A DNA stretch of 64,000 bases, taken from Actinomycetota bacterium (lineage in GTDB: Bacteria > Actinomycetota > Thermoleophilia > Gaiellales > Gaiellaceae). The notes below the pieces were generated by a model. It was not told where the DNA came from and ran no database searches. It was given only the letters and a program-made list of their open reading frames with translations. Each line of letters begins with the position of its first letter. Position 1 is the stretch's first letter. Below, piece by piece: positions 40,969 through 49,411 of this stretch. The translations under genes were made by a program, and so were the position numbers. The DNA is taken from positions 1 through 64,000 of the forward strand of contig VAWI01000061.1 of the NCBI GenBank assembly GCA_005884005.1, given 5' to 3'.

Positions 40969-43722
40969 TCAGAACGCGACGGCTTCCCGTGGCATCGCCA
41001 CGGGTTCCCTCTCCTCGACGGGCAGGATGCGCTCGAGAGCCGCCACACACCGCGGGCAGAACTGGCTGCCCGCAGCCTGCCGGAGCTCCTCGAGAGCCTC
41101 CGCTGCCGGCCTGGCGGCTCTGTAGTTCCGGGTCGTCAGCATCGAGTCGAGCGCGTCGGCGACGTGGATGATCCGGGCCCCGAGCGGGATCTCCTCGGCC
41201 CTGAGGCGATCGGGGTACCCCGCGCCGTCGAAGCGCTCGTGGTGGTGCCGAATCGCAGGCACTGCGTCGTTCAGGAAGCCCAGGCGGTCGATGATGCGCG
41301 CGCCCTCGTCCGCGTGCTTCTGCATCAGCGACCACTCGGATTCGGTCAGGCCGGCCGGCTTCAGCAGGATCGCGTCCGGAACGGCCAACTTGCCGATGTC
41401 GTGGAAGAGCGCCGCATGGCCGAGCAAATCGAGCTCAGCCTGCGAAAGTCCGAGCTCGCGGCCGATCGCCAGCGCGAGCTGCTGGACACGGCGCGAATGA
41501 CCGGCCGTGTAGGCGTCGCGGGCGTCGACCGTCGCCGACAGCGACTCCATCGCCGCCGTCGAGCGCTCCTTGAGCAGCCGGTTCGCCTGCTCCAGTGAGA
41601 CGTTCTGGGTCTGAATCGTCTCCGCGGCTTCGCGTAACTTTTGCGCGCTCTTCTGCGTGTGCCGCAGATAGGCCTCCTGGGTCTTCCGCATCAGGAACAG
41701 CGGCACCGCGAAGACCGCGAAGGCCCAGAGATGCGCCGACTCGTAGCCGAGGTAGATCACGCCGGCGATGAAGCCGTAGACGAGGTAGTGGGGGACGAGC
41801 CACGCGAAGCGCTCCTGGAATGCGCGCAGCCAGCGTTCGTGGCCCTCGACGGCGGTGGCGAGGCTGACGAGGCCCATGTTGACAGCGAAGTAGGCGAGGC
41901 CCGCAGCGACACCGGCAACGACGGTCAGGATGCGGCCCGGGTCCCCTTGCACGTCGAGCATGTGGAGCGAGAACGCCCCGACGGCCGCGAGCGACGCGAG
42001 GGAGAGGGCGCCGATATTGAAGAGGACGTGGTGCAGCGACTGGCGCCGAGCGCTCCACTCGACTGCCGCCGTTGTAATCGCGAGGGCGAGGGCCACCCGC
42101 GGTCCGAACAGCGCCGCGCCGGCGATCGCCCCGACGGCGCTGACGGAGATCGAGCCGAGATCGAGCTCGAGCGCCAGGGCCTGACCCGCGCCTACCAGCG
42201 CGATGATCGCCACCAGGCCGCTGACGTCGTGGCTGGTCCCGAAGACGAGGCCTGCGATCCCTGCCGCACTACCGACCAGGCCGACCAGGCCGACGACGGC
42301 CGCGAGGCGCTTCGAGAGGGAGAAGAAAGTAGGACCGTGAGCGGCGTGCGGGCGCGGCTGGCGGCGCTCGTGCGAGGGGTGGGTCTCAATCGCCCCCGGT
42401 ATTGGCACCTGGTGATCGCCGTCGTCCGGAACTGCGACGAGGGGCGCCGAGCGCGTCTCGGGTACCACCAAGGGCTCCGAGCTCGCGTCGAGGACACGGT
42501 TTCGGCCTTGCAGCTTCGCCCGGTAGACGGCGAGGTCGGCCTGATGGATCAGCTCGTTCGCGTCTGCGGCATCCCGCGGGAACGCGGCGACGCCGATCGA
42601 GACGGTTGCGTGGATCGGCTCGCTCGAAGTCTCGACGTCGATCGCCGCGGCGGCGACTGCGCGCCGGATGCGTTCTGCGATCTCGAAGGCCTGCTCGGGG
42701 GGCGTCTCCGGCAGGAGAATCGCGAATTCCTCACCGCCGAAACGGGCCGGGACGTCGTAGTGGCGCAGCTGCGTCCGGAAGGTCTCGGCAATGCCCTTGA
42801 GCACAGCGTCGCCTGCGAGGTGGCCATAGGTGTTGTTGATGTCCCGCAGTAGGTCGAGGTCGGCCATGATCAGCGTCATCGGCCTCTCGAACCGCTGCGA
42901 ACGGGCGAGTTCCTCCGCCAGCGTCGCAGCGAAGTAACGGGCATTGAAGAGCCCGGTCTTTGGATCGACGCGTGCCTCCTCCTGGAGCTGCGGCACCGTC
43001 AGCGAGCGGTGAATCAGCAGCAGGGGCGCCACCGCGAAGGGCAGGAGCCAAGGATTGATGTCCCAGAACGTGCCGATCCCGACGCCGAGCGCCGCGAGCA
43101 CGAGGTCGGTGGAGAGGCTCTCGAACGAGAAGATGCCGAGCTCCTTGATCGAGTGGCTGTAGAAGAAGACCAGCATCGGCGCAAGCACGATGTGATTGAC
43201 CGCCACGAACACGGCCGCTGCTGCCATCCCGGCCAGCGCGAGGCGGAGATCGGCGTTCGGGAGCAGGTGGGCGGCGCCGAGTATCGCGTGGAAGCTCGCC
43301 CAGGTTGCAAGCAGCGAGAGCGTCCAGTTGCAGATGTTGAAGGTTTGGCTGTACCAGGCGTTCCGATTCTTCAGCCATTCTGGGATGTGCTGGATCACAC
43401 CGATCAGGGCGACCAGCTGCGGCGGGAGCAACATCACGGCCGGGATCAGGAAGACGACCGTCGTGTGGTAGGACTGGTTCCGCGGCGTCCGCACGACGAA
43501 GAGCTGTGCAATGGCGGCGGCGGAGCCGAGGATGATGAACGTCACCCAGCCGTGCGTGCCGGAACGCAGGTGTGTAACCAGAGGGACCGCGGCGGCCGCG
43601 GCAAGGGCGGCAACGATGAAGAAGTACATCGTGGCCCTGATGGGAGGCTTCTTGTCGACCCCATGCTGGGCGACGGGACCAGGCAGCTCCGGGAGGGCGA
43701 TGTTGCCGGGAACGGCGCTCAC
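40969..43722 (-). CDS. bifunctional GGDEF/HD-GYP membrane protein (c-di-GMP synthesis and hydrolysis)
   Basis: This 917-residue protein has the order membrane block 1 (about 30-245), GGDEF (about 255-410), linker with HPSHERRQPRPHAAHG, membrane block 2 (about 465-665), coiled coil, HD-GYP (about 700-870). RFGGEEFAILLPE is an intact cyclase site, with RHYD five residues before it as I-site. The phosphodiesterase motifs LFHDIGKLAVPDAI and HHERFDGAGYP are intact. The two membrane-plus-catalytic halves look like a fusion of two proteins. GTG 43722 overlaps the stop of a 64-codon upstream ORF as GTGA. Confidence 0.92.
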   Translation of the reverse strand: MSAVPGNIALPELPGPVAQHGVDKKPPIRATMYFFIVAALAAAAAVPLVTHLRSGTHGWVTFIILGSAAAIAQLFVVRTPRNQSYHTTVVFLIPAVMLLPPQLVALIGVIQHIPEWLKNRNAWYSQTFNICNWTLSLLATWASFHAILGAAHLLPNADLRLALAGMAAAAVFVAVNHIVLAPMLVFFYSHSIKELGIFSFESLSTDLVLAALGVGIGTFWDINPWLLPFAVAPLLLIHRSLTVPQLQEEARVDPKTGLFNARYFAATLAEELARSQRFERPMTLIMADLDLLRDINNTYGHLAGDAVLKGIAETFRTQLRHYDVPARFGGEEFAILLPETPPEQAFEIAERIRRAVAAAAIDVETSSEPIHATVSIGVAAFPRDAADANELIHQADLAVYRAKLQGRNRVLDASSEPLVVPETRSAPLVAVPDDGDHQVPIPGAIETHPSHERRQPRPHAAHGPTFFSLSKRLAAVVGLVGLVGSAAGIAGLVFGTSHDVSGLVAIIALVGAGQALALELDLGSISVSAVGAIAGAALFGPRVALALAITTAAVEWSARRQSLHHVLFNIGALSLASLAAVGAFSLHMLDVQGDPGRILTVVAGVAAGLAYFAVNMGLVSLATAVEGHERWLRAFQERFAWLVPHYLVYGFIAGVIYLGYESAHLWAFAVFAVPLFLMRKTQEAYLRHTQKSAQKLREAAETIQTQNVSLEQANRLLKERSTAAMESLSATVDARDAYTAGHSRRVQQLALAIGRELGLSQAELDLLGHAALFHDIGKLAVPDAILLKPAGLTESEWSLMQKHADEGARIIDRLGFLNDAVPAIRHHHERFDGAGYPDRLRAEEIPLGARIIHVADALDSMLTTRNYRAARPAAEALEELRQAAGSQFCPRCVAALERILPVEEREPVAMPREAVAF

Positions 43723-43913
43723 AAGACGGCTCTCCGACGCTGGAATGGCGGGATCGCAAGCGCGGAGGCGGGTCCAGCCGGAATCAGCGGTAGCACGAGT
43801 GAGTCGTACGGCCCCTTGAGTGGCGTTGCCAACAAGGCCGTGGCGATTCGCGGCCGCGGGTTGCGCCGACCGTGCTGGGAAGATTCACCAAGCGACTGGC
43901 GCTCAGCGCTCAT
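43719..43913 (-). CDS. 64-aa leader ORF containing the repeat element, coupled to the GGDEF/HD-GYP gene
   Basis: ATG 43913 has the best Shine-Dalgarno sequence nearby (AAAGGAG, about 9 nt upstream), while the downstream GTG 43722 has none. The stop TGA overlaps that GTG, so the large gene appears to be translated by coupling. The peptide begins MSAERQSLGESSQHGRR and its middle (ATPLKGPYDSLVLPLIPAGP) is encoded by a degenerate repeat element. The first codons resemble those of the big gene (ATGAGCGCTGAGCG against GTGAGCGCCGTTCC), suggesting a duplicated start. Confidence 0.5.
   Translation of the reverse strand: MSAERQSLGESSQHGRRNPRPRIATALLATPLKGPYDSLVLPLIPAGPASALAIPPFQRRRAVL
43748..43840 (+). 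repeat. degenerate terminator/hairpin repeats inside the leader ORF
   Basis: GGAATCAGCGGTAGCACGAGTGAGTCGTACGGCC then CCTTGAGTGGCGTTGCC (43781-43832) matches the repeat family. GGCGGGATCGCAAGCGCGGAGGC (about 43747-43769) resembles a second, more decayed hairpin 2. Hairpins are imperfect and unlikely to terminate. Confidence 0.45.
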
Positions 43914-44033
43914 GCTTTGCCGTCTCCTTTCCGCCCCTAGGCGGTGCCGCGGTTACAGAGGCCGGCGTGCCTCGCACGACTACGCCGCAAATCGATCACT
44001 ACTGGGACGCTACGGTGCTGCCAACCGGGGGAC

Positions 44034-44083
44034 ATCCCCCTTTTTCGGGACGCAACGAAGATCCCCCAAACGAGGGAGTGTCT
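44034..44083. promoter_or_regulatory. pair of similar C5-N5-8-G3 sites upstream of murT
   Basis: CATCCCCCTTTTTCGGGACG and GATCCCCCAAACGAGGGAGTG start 27 bp apart (44034 and 44061). A similar pair, 28 bp apart, precedes gatD. The region 43914-44033 holds nothing else I can identify. TAGCGT (44121-44126) is the likely -10, ending 9 nt before TTG 44136. Confidence 0.35.
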
Positions 44084-44135
44084 GTGGACAAAGGTCCGCG
44101 GTAAGCCTGACGCGCTCAGATAGCGTCTCCGGGCC

Positions 44136-45515
44136 TTGCGAACCCGCTTTCCGCTGCGGTTGGAGATCCTCCTGGCGCGTGCCACAGGGGGTCTTTCGCG
44201 GTTGGTCGGCACCGGGGGCGGCACGACCGTGCCCGGCAAGCTCCTGTGGAAGCTCGATCCGAGGGCGGTGGACGAGCTCGCCCGCCGGCTTTCGCTCGGC
44301 TCCACGCTCGTCTCGGCAACGAACGGCAAGACGACAACTGCCGCCATGACAGCGGGGATCCTGAGCCGGAAGCTCAGGCTCGCGCACAACAGCTCCGGCG
44401 CGAACCTCGTCTCCGGCGTTGCATCCACCTTGCTTGCCGCGCGCGACGCGGAACTCGGCCTCTTCGAGGTGGACGAGGCCGCATTGCCCGAAGTCGCCCG
44501 CAGGCTGCAGCCGCGGGCAGTCTGCCTGGGAAATCTGTTCCGCGACCAGCTCGACCGCTACGGCGAGCTCGAGCTTGTCGCCGAGCGCTGGCGGGGGGCG
44601 GTGCAGGAGCTGCCCGACAATTCGGCGCTCGTCGTCAACGGCGACGATCCCCAGGTCGGAGATCTCGGTCGAGAGCGGGATCCAGGGCCCCGAACCGTCT
44701 TCGGCGTCGACGATCCGCGCCAGGCCAATCCCACTCTGCAGCACGCCGCCGACTCGAAGTGGTGCATCCGGTGCGGGACCCCCTACGAGTACGCGGCCGC
44801 CTACATCGGCCATCTCGGCGACTACCGCTGCCCGTCGTGCGGCCACGCGCGCCCTCCGCTCGACGTCGTCGCCCGCGAAATCGAGCTCGAAGGGATCGAC
44901 CGCGTCTCGTTCGACCTGATCACGCCCGACGGATCTCGGCGTGTCCGGCTCGGCGTTCCCGGGCTCTACAACGTGTACAACGCACTGGGCGCGGCTTCCC
45001 TCTCTCGGGCACTCGGTGCGTCGCTCGAGGAGATCCAGCGGGGTCTCGAGGCCTTCCACGCCGCTTTCGGCCGCTTCGAGCGGATCGGGCTGGACGGGAA
45101 GTCGCTGCTCGTGCTCCTGATCAAGAACCCGGCGGGCGCGAACGAGGCGATCCGGACGCTGCTTGCCGGCGAGGCGCCGAGCCTCGTTCTCGCAGCCCTC
45201 AACGACGGCACCGCGGACGGGAAGGACGTGTCCTGGATCTGGGACGTGGACTTCGAGCCCCTCCTCCCCGCTCTCGAGCGGCTTGTGGCGACCGGCGACC
45301 GCGCCGCGGAGCTCGCGCTCCGGTTCAAGTACGCCGGCTTCGCCGAGGGGGCAATCGAGGTCGTGCCGCCGCTCGAAGCCGCTCTCGACCGGGCCCTCGA
45401 GCTGACGCCTCCGGGCGGCGAGCTGGTTGCGCTGCCGACGTACACGGCAATGCTCGCCCTCCGCGACATCGTCGCTCGGCGCGGTTTTGTGCGCCAGTAC
45501 TGGGAGGCCGCTTAG
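44136..45515 (+). CDS. murT: lipid II isoglutaminyl synthase, MurT subunit
   Basis: MurT is the Mur-ligase-like ATP-dependent subunit that, with GatD, amidates D-Glu of lipid II to D-isoglutamine. The 459-residue protein has the Mur ATP loop SATNGKTTTAAMTAGIL, DEAALPEVA, GNLFRDQLDRYGELE, NGDDP, a zinc ribbon in the middle domain (CIRCGTPYEY..YRCPSCGHARP), and the C-terminal DUF1727 (KNPAGANEAIR, LNDGTADGKDVSWIWDVDFE). All are hallmarks of MurT. TTG start. gatD, normally adjacent, is 2.1 kb away. Confidence 0.94.
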   Translation: MRTRFPLRLEILLARATGGLSRLVGTGGGTTVPGKLLWKLDPRAVDELARRLSLGSTLVSATNGKTTTAAMTAGILSRKLRLAHNSSGANLVSGVASTLLAARDAELGLFEVDEAALPEVARRLQPRAVCLGNLFRDQLDRYGELELVAERWRGAVQELPDNSALVVNGDDPQVGDLGRERDPGPRTVFGVDDPRQANPTLQHAADSKWCIRCGTPYEYAAAYIGHLGDYRCPSCGHARPPLDVVAREIELEGIDRVSFDLITPDGSRRVRLGVPGLYNVYNALGAASLSRALGASLEEIQRGLEAFHAAFGRFERIGLDGKSLLVLLIKNPAGANEAIRTLLAGEAPSLVLAALNDGTADGKDVSWIWDVDFEPLLPALERLVATGDRAAELALRFKYAGFAEGAIEVVPPLEAALDRALELTPPGGELVALPTYTAMLALRDIVARRGFVRQYWEAA

Positions 45516-45540
45516 GGGCTCTTTAAAGCTCAATAGAGGA

Positions 45541-45570
45541 GAGCCCGGGGCCGCGAAGCCCCGGGCTCTT
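45541..45570. terminator. convergent intrinsic terminator after murT
   Basis: GAGCCCGGGGC pairs with GCCCCGGGCTC around a short CGCGAA loop, with TT after it and A/T-containing flanks on both sides. It lies between convergent murT and the subtilase. Confidence 0.8.
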
Positions 45571-45595
45571 GATGGCAAGCGAGAAGAGTGGTGTG

Positions 45596-47464
45596 TTAGG
45601 GGAGCGTCGCGGTCGCCGATGTCGTCGCCGTCGGAGCCGTGGCGACGAGGGTGGCCGGCAGCTGCAGATCCGGATCGACCGCTGCTGCCGCGAAGTCGGC
45701 CGGATCGGCAAAGGAGTCCGCCGTGTCCCCCGCCCCATCTCCTTCGGCTGCGTCTTCGTAGGAGGAGTCACTCCACGAGATATCAGCCCAGGAAACGTCC
45801 GCCGAGCTGAGGCTGTCGCCCCAGCTGACGTCGCTCCAGGAGATGTCGGCCCAGGAAACGGCCGCCAGCGCGGAGTCGCCCCAGGAGACGTCGCCCCAAG
45901 ACACCGCGTCCCAGGAGACGTTTGCCTTTGCTGTATCCGACCAGCTGACCGCGTTGAACACCGGGGCGTTACCGCCCGCGGGATCCGCCGTCAGGAACTG
46001 GTCCAGCGCCTTGTTCGGGTTCGGCGCATTGGCTGCCGTCACGGACTTGACCGCGTTCACCTCACCGAGGCCGAGCGAGCCGGGAATCGCCGACGGAGTC
46101 GGGCGAGCCGTCGCCATCAGTGCGCCCTTGATCTGGTCCGGGCCCCAGCTCGGATTGCGGGCGATGATCTGCGCCGCGATTCCGGCCACGATCGGCGCCG
46201 CGAACGACGTGCCCGAGAGCTGGATGTAGCCCGGCGAGACAATGTTGCTCGCCTTCTGGGACACGAGCGTGGAGGTCATCGGAATCGGGCCGACCATGTA
46301 GCGTCCGTCGGCCGCGACCTCCGGCTTTCGGAAGCCGTCGTTCGTGTAGCCGTAGGCCGACCAGAACGGCGCAGTGTCGTCCTTCGGATTCGGATTGCCA
46401 TCCATGTCGGCCGCGCCCACCGTGATCACGAAGGGGTCGTTGCCGGGCGCGTAGGGAACGCCGCTGGGGCCATTCGGGAGGCCGTAGTTGCCGGCCGCCG
46501 CAACGACGGTGACGCCGCTGAACCAGAGCTTCTCGACCGCCTTGTCGAGGGGGTCGTGCGTGAAGCTGCTCGAGTTCGAGGCGTGCAGCGAGAAGTTCGC
46601 GACCTTGATGTTGTACTTGTCCTTGTTCGCGAGAATCCACTGCGCCGCTGCGATCACGTCGCTCGTCCGCGCGGTGCCCGTGTCGTCCATGACGTCGAGC
46701 GAGACGATGTTCGAGCGAGGCGATGCGCCGGCGTAGCCTGGAGCCTGGCCCGCCGCGATCCCGGCCACGAACGTGCCATGGCCGCGACCGTCGCCGGGCG
46801 AGTTGTTCGGCAGGGTCGTCAGATTGACCTGCTGCACGACGCGGGCACCGAAGTCGGCCACCTTCGACGCGTCGACGCCGGAGTCGACGACCGCGATCGT
46901 CGGCGCCGTCAAATCGGACTGCGTCTTGGTGGAGTTAGGTGCCAACGGCGCGTTCCAGAGCTTGTCGATACCGGTGTTCGGCACCCAGAGCTGCTTGGAC
47001 GTGAACGTCGACCCGGTCGGATGAGCCGGTGCGTCGGGCGTGAGGGTCAGGCCCGGGATCTTCGCGAGCTGAGCGAGTCGGTTCGCCCGGAGATCGAGCG
47101 AGATCCCGTCGATCAGCCCGAGCTGACGGTCAACGCTGCCGAGCGTCAGGTCGAGGATCCTGCTCTTCGGCAGGTCGCCGCCGTTCGAGGTCACGATCAC
47201 ATGGATCGTCTTGTTGGGATGCTTGTCGGCCTGCACGAGCATGCCGGGCGAGACGTAGGTCTGCTGGTTCGCACCAGGCTTGCCGTCGTTGCCACCGGCG
47301 CTCGCCGCGAGGGGAATCCCAAGCACGAGTACGGCAGCCATCATCGTGACGAGGCCGCGTCCACCCTTGCCCCAGAGCGCGTTCGAGCGCGAATCGTCGT
47401 TGTTACCTGTGCCCCAGAGCGCACTCGAGCGGCTCTGACCAGCAGGTCCTCCGTTCCTCAGCAT
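45596..47464 (-). CDS. secreted subtilisin-like protease with SW(x)D repeat tail
   Basis: This S8 protease of about 620 residues carries the triad in [11 protein letters not shown] (Asp), [10 protein letters not shown] (His) and [12 protein letters not shown] (Ser), plus AAAGNYG. Before the hydrophobic export segment ([17 protein letters not shown]) is a cytosolic stretch with two copies of S-R-S-x-A-L-W-G-x-G. The C terminus has about nine copies of V/I-S-W-x-D ([22 protein letters not shown]) followed by an acidic tail. ATG 47464 is chosen: GAGGAAGG lies at ribosome-binding distance from it, too close to ATG 47470. It separates murT from gatD. Confidence 0.88.
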   Translation of the reverse strand: MLRNGGPAGQSRSSALWGTGNNDDSRSNALWGKGGRGLVTMMAAVLVLGIPLAASAGGNDGKPGANQQTYVSPGMLVQADKHPNKTIHVIVTSNGGDLPKSRILDLTLGSVDRQLGLIDGISLDLRANRLAQLAKIPGLTLTPDAPAHPTGSTFTSKQLWVPNTGIDKLWNAPLAPNSTKTQSDLTAPTIAVVDSGVDASKVADFGARVVQQVNLTTLPNNSPGDGRGHGTFVAGIAAGQAPGYAGASPRSNIVSLDVMDDTGTARTSDVIAAAQWILANKDKYNIKVANFSLHASNSSSFTHDPLDKAVEKLWFSGVTVVAAAGNYGLPNGPSGVPYAPGNDPFVITVGAADMDGNPNPKDDTAPFWSAYGYTNDGFRKPEVAADGRYMVGPIPMTSTLVSQKASNIVSPGYIQLSGTSFAAPIVAGIAAQIIARNPSWGPDQIKGALMATARPTPSAIPGSLGLGEVNAVKSVTAANAPNPNKALDQFLTADPAGGNAPVFNAVSWSDTAKANVSWDAVSWGDVSWGDSALAAVSWADISWSDVSWGDSLSSADVSWADISWSDSSYEDAAEGDGAGDTADSFADPADFAAAAVDPDLQLPATLVATAPTATTSATATLP

Positions 47465-47575
47465 TGCCATCCTTCCTCTCACCCGCCGGAGCGGGTCCGC
47501 ATTTCCGCAGGAGCGCGACGCGTTAGGCGCCGAGCAGATCGAACTTGCGGAAGGTATTTGGCGGATGAAGGCGCG

Positions 47576-47645
47576 ACATCCCCCGCCTGGGTGAGTGCCG
47601 CGCCGATTCCCCCGTCCGGGTGATCAAGCGCTGAGCGGGTACGGT
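47576..47645. promoter_or_regulatory. paired C5 sites and leaderless promoter of gatD
   Basis: ACATCCCCCGCCTGGGTGAG (47576) and GATTCCCCCGTCCGGGTGATC (47605) lie 28 bp apart and resemble the pair before murT. TACGGT (47640-47645) ends 6 nt before gatD GTG 47652. The sites would also lie about 110-160 bp upstream of the divergent protease. Confidence 0.4.
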
Positions 47646-47651
47646 TGGCCC

Positions 47652-48404
47652 GTGGAGCCACTCGCCGTCGGCCACCTCTTCCCGGATTACCTCAACATCT
47701 ACGCCGATCGCGGCAACATCGCGGTCCTGAGCGCGCGGGCCGAGTGGCGGGGCTATCGGCTGGAGGTGCAGCCGCTGGGCGCAGGCGCGGAAATCAGCCA
47801 CGGTGAGCACGACCTCTTCTACATCGGCGGAGGCCAGGATCGCGAGCAGGCTCTGATCGCGCCAGAGCTCGCATCGCTCGGGCCGGCACTGTGCGAGGCG
47901 TTTGAGGCCGGTGCCGCGTTTCTCGCTGTTTGCGGTGGTTACCAGCTACTCGGTCGTTACTATCGCGACCAGAGCGGCGAAGAGCTGCCGGGCATCGGCC
48001 TCTTGCCCCTTCACACGGTTGCGGGGTCCCGGCGGATGATCGGTGACGTTCTGCTCGAATGCGAGCTCGAGCCGGGCGCGAGGCGGACGCTCGCCGGCTT
48101 CGAGAACCATGCCGGACAGACGATCCTCGACCCCGGAGCCGAGCCGCTCGGTCGCGTTGTGTCGGGTTTTGGGAACGACGGGAAAAGCGGCTACGAAGGC
48201 TGTCGGAGGGGCCGTGCGATCGGAACCTACCTCCACGGCCCGCTGCTGCCGCGTAACCCGTGGCTCGCGGACTGGTTGCTTGCCCAGGCAGTCGCGCACC
48301 GTACCGGCGATCTCCCCGTTTTCGAGCCCCTGCGCGACGAGCTCGAGCAGGAGGCTCACGCAGTCTCCGCCCGCCGAGCCGAAACCCGCGGCGGCCGCAA
48401 TTAG
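47652..48404 (+). CDS. gatD: lipid II isoglutaminyl synthase, glutaminase subunit GatD
   Basis: GatD is the CobB/CobQ-type class I glutaminase that supplies ammonia to MurT. The 250-residue protein starts MEPLAVGHLFPDYLNIYADRGN, a typical GatD start, with FYIGGGQDREQ, the nucleophile in FLAVCGGYQLLG, GFENHAGQT and the catalytic His in IGTYLHGPLLPRNP. GTG 47652 is supported by TACGGT 6 nt upstream, implying a transcript separate from murT. Confidence 0.94.
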   Translation: MEPLAVGHLFPDYLNIYADRGNIAVLSARAEWRGYRLEVQPLGAGAEISHGEHDLFYIGGGQDREQALIAPELASLGPALCEAFEAGAAFLAVCGGYQLLGRYYRDQSGEELPGIGLLPLHTVAGSRRMIGDVLLECELEPGARRTLAGFENHAGQTILDPGAEPLGRVVSGFGNDGKSGYEGCRRGRAIGTYLHGPLLPRNPWLADWLLAQAVAHRTGDLPVFEPLRDELEQEAHAVSARRAETRGGRN

Positions 48405-48465
48405 CCGAATTTCGCCGCCGCAGTCGACCTGTGCTGCTGCGGCGCACCCGCACCTAACTTGGGGG

Positions 48466-48924
48466 TCAACGGGCCCAAAGGGCTCCGAGGTAGACCGCTG
48501 GATCTCCCGGCCGCCAGCGTTGGACGAAGCGCTGGATCGGCGGGTGCAAGACGACGTCGTCGAGCTCGTCGACGCCGAACAACCGATGCCCGCGCACGGC
48601 CGCATCCTGCGAGGTGACAGCCTCCAGCGAGCGCCCCCCGAGATCGGCCGCGAAGATGATGTGGACAACGTGCTTGGCGGCGTAGCTCTGGACGGGCGAG
48701 ATCGAATCGACGATCGCCACGGGACCTTCAACCGCGACCTCCTGGCCGATCCCAAGCTCCTCCCACAGCTCGCGGTGCAGAGCGTCGACAAGGCTCTCAC
48801 CAGTGTTGACTCCTCCGCCGGGGAGCAGCCAGTACTCCCTGCCAGGCTTCTCGTGACGACAGAGCAACACGCGCTCGTTCCAGAGCAACAGCGCCGAGAC
48901 GCGGATCCTTGGCTCCGACGTCAC
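48466..48924 (-). CDS. Nudix hydrolase
   Basis: This 152-residue protein has a full Nudix box, GGGVNTGESLVDALHRELWEELG (G-x5-E-x7-R-E-x2-E-E-x-G), preceded by the strand RVLLCRHEKPGREYWLLPGG. Nudix enzymes hydrolyse nucleoside diphosphates linked to another moiety. It is the last gene of the reverse unit hflX-dut-nudix, which fits a nucleotide-sanitising role, but the substrate is not deducible. GTG start at 48924. Confidence 0.88.
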   Translation of the reverse strand: MTSEPRIRVSALLLWNERVLLCRHEKPGREYWLLPGGGVNTGESLVDALHRELWEELGIGQEVAVEGPVAIVDSISPVQSYAAKHVVHIIFAADLGGRSLEAVTSQDAAVRGHRLFGVDELDDVVLHPPIQRFVQRWRPGDPAVYLGALWAR

Positions 48925-48973
48925 GAACCTCCGGCAGGTAGTTGCGGGGGGCCGGCGCCGGGCTCTCGCGGCG

Positions 48974-49411
48974 TCATCGTGCGCGCGAGGACCCGAAGCC
49001 GCGGACGCCGCGCTCGCTCTCGGGGAGCTCCTCCGTCTCGACGAGCTCGAGCTGCGGGACCGGCAGGACGACGAGCTGGGCGATCCTCATTCCCGGCTCG
49101 ACGACAAAGCTCTCGGCCCGGTCGGTGTTCAGCAGGACGACCCGGAGCTCGCCGCGGTAGCCCGAGTCGATCAAGCCGGGCGCGTTGACGACCGAAATCC
49201 CGTGCCGGGAGGCGAGGCCGGAGCGAGGTTGGACGAACCCTGCGTATCCCTCCGGAATGGCCACCGCCAGGCCGGTGCCGACGACTGCCCTCTCCCCCGG
49301 TCCGAGCTCCAACCGCTCGCAGGCGGCGAGGTCGAGCCCGGCGTCGCCCGGGTAGGCGCGCGCAGGGACGACCGCGTCCTCGCGAAGGCGCTGGATCGCC
49401 AGCTCGATCAC
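48974..49411 (-). CDS. dut: dUTP diphosphatase
   Basis: Dut hydrolyses dUTP to dUMP, keeping uracil out of DNA and feeding thymidylate synthesis. The 145-residue trimeric-type sequence shows all five motifs: DAGLDLAA, PRSGLASRHGI, GLIDSGYRGEL, RIAQLVVLPV and the C-terminal RGVRGFGSS. GTG 49411 overlaps the hflX stop (GTGA). Confidence 0.96.
   Translation of the reverse strand: MIELAIQRLREDAVVPARAYPGDAGLDLAACERLELGPGERAVVGTGLAVAIPEGYAGFVQPRSGLASRHGISVVNAPGLIDSGYRGELRVVLLNTDRAESFVVEPGMRIAQLVVLPVPQLELVETEELPESERGVRGFGSSRAR

Noticed and set aside
41641-42852. 403-codon open frame on the + strand
   Set aside because: It is antisense to the GGDEF/HD-GYP gene, whose active-site motifs are intact.
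45569-47623. 684-codon open frame on the + strand
   Set aside because: It is antisense to the subtilase, which has a full catalytic triad and signal segment. Long antisense frames are expected at this GC content.
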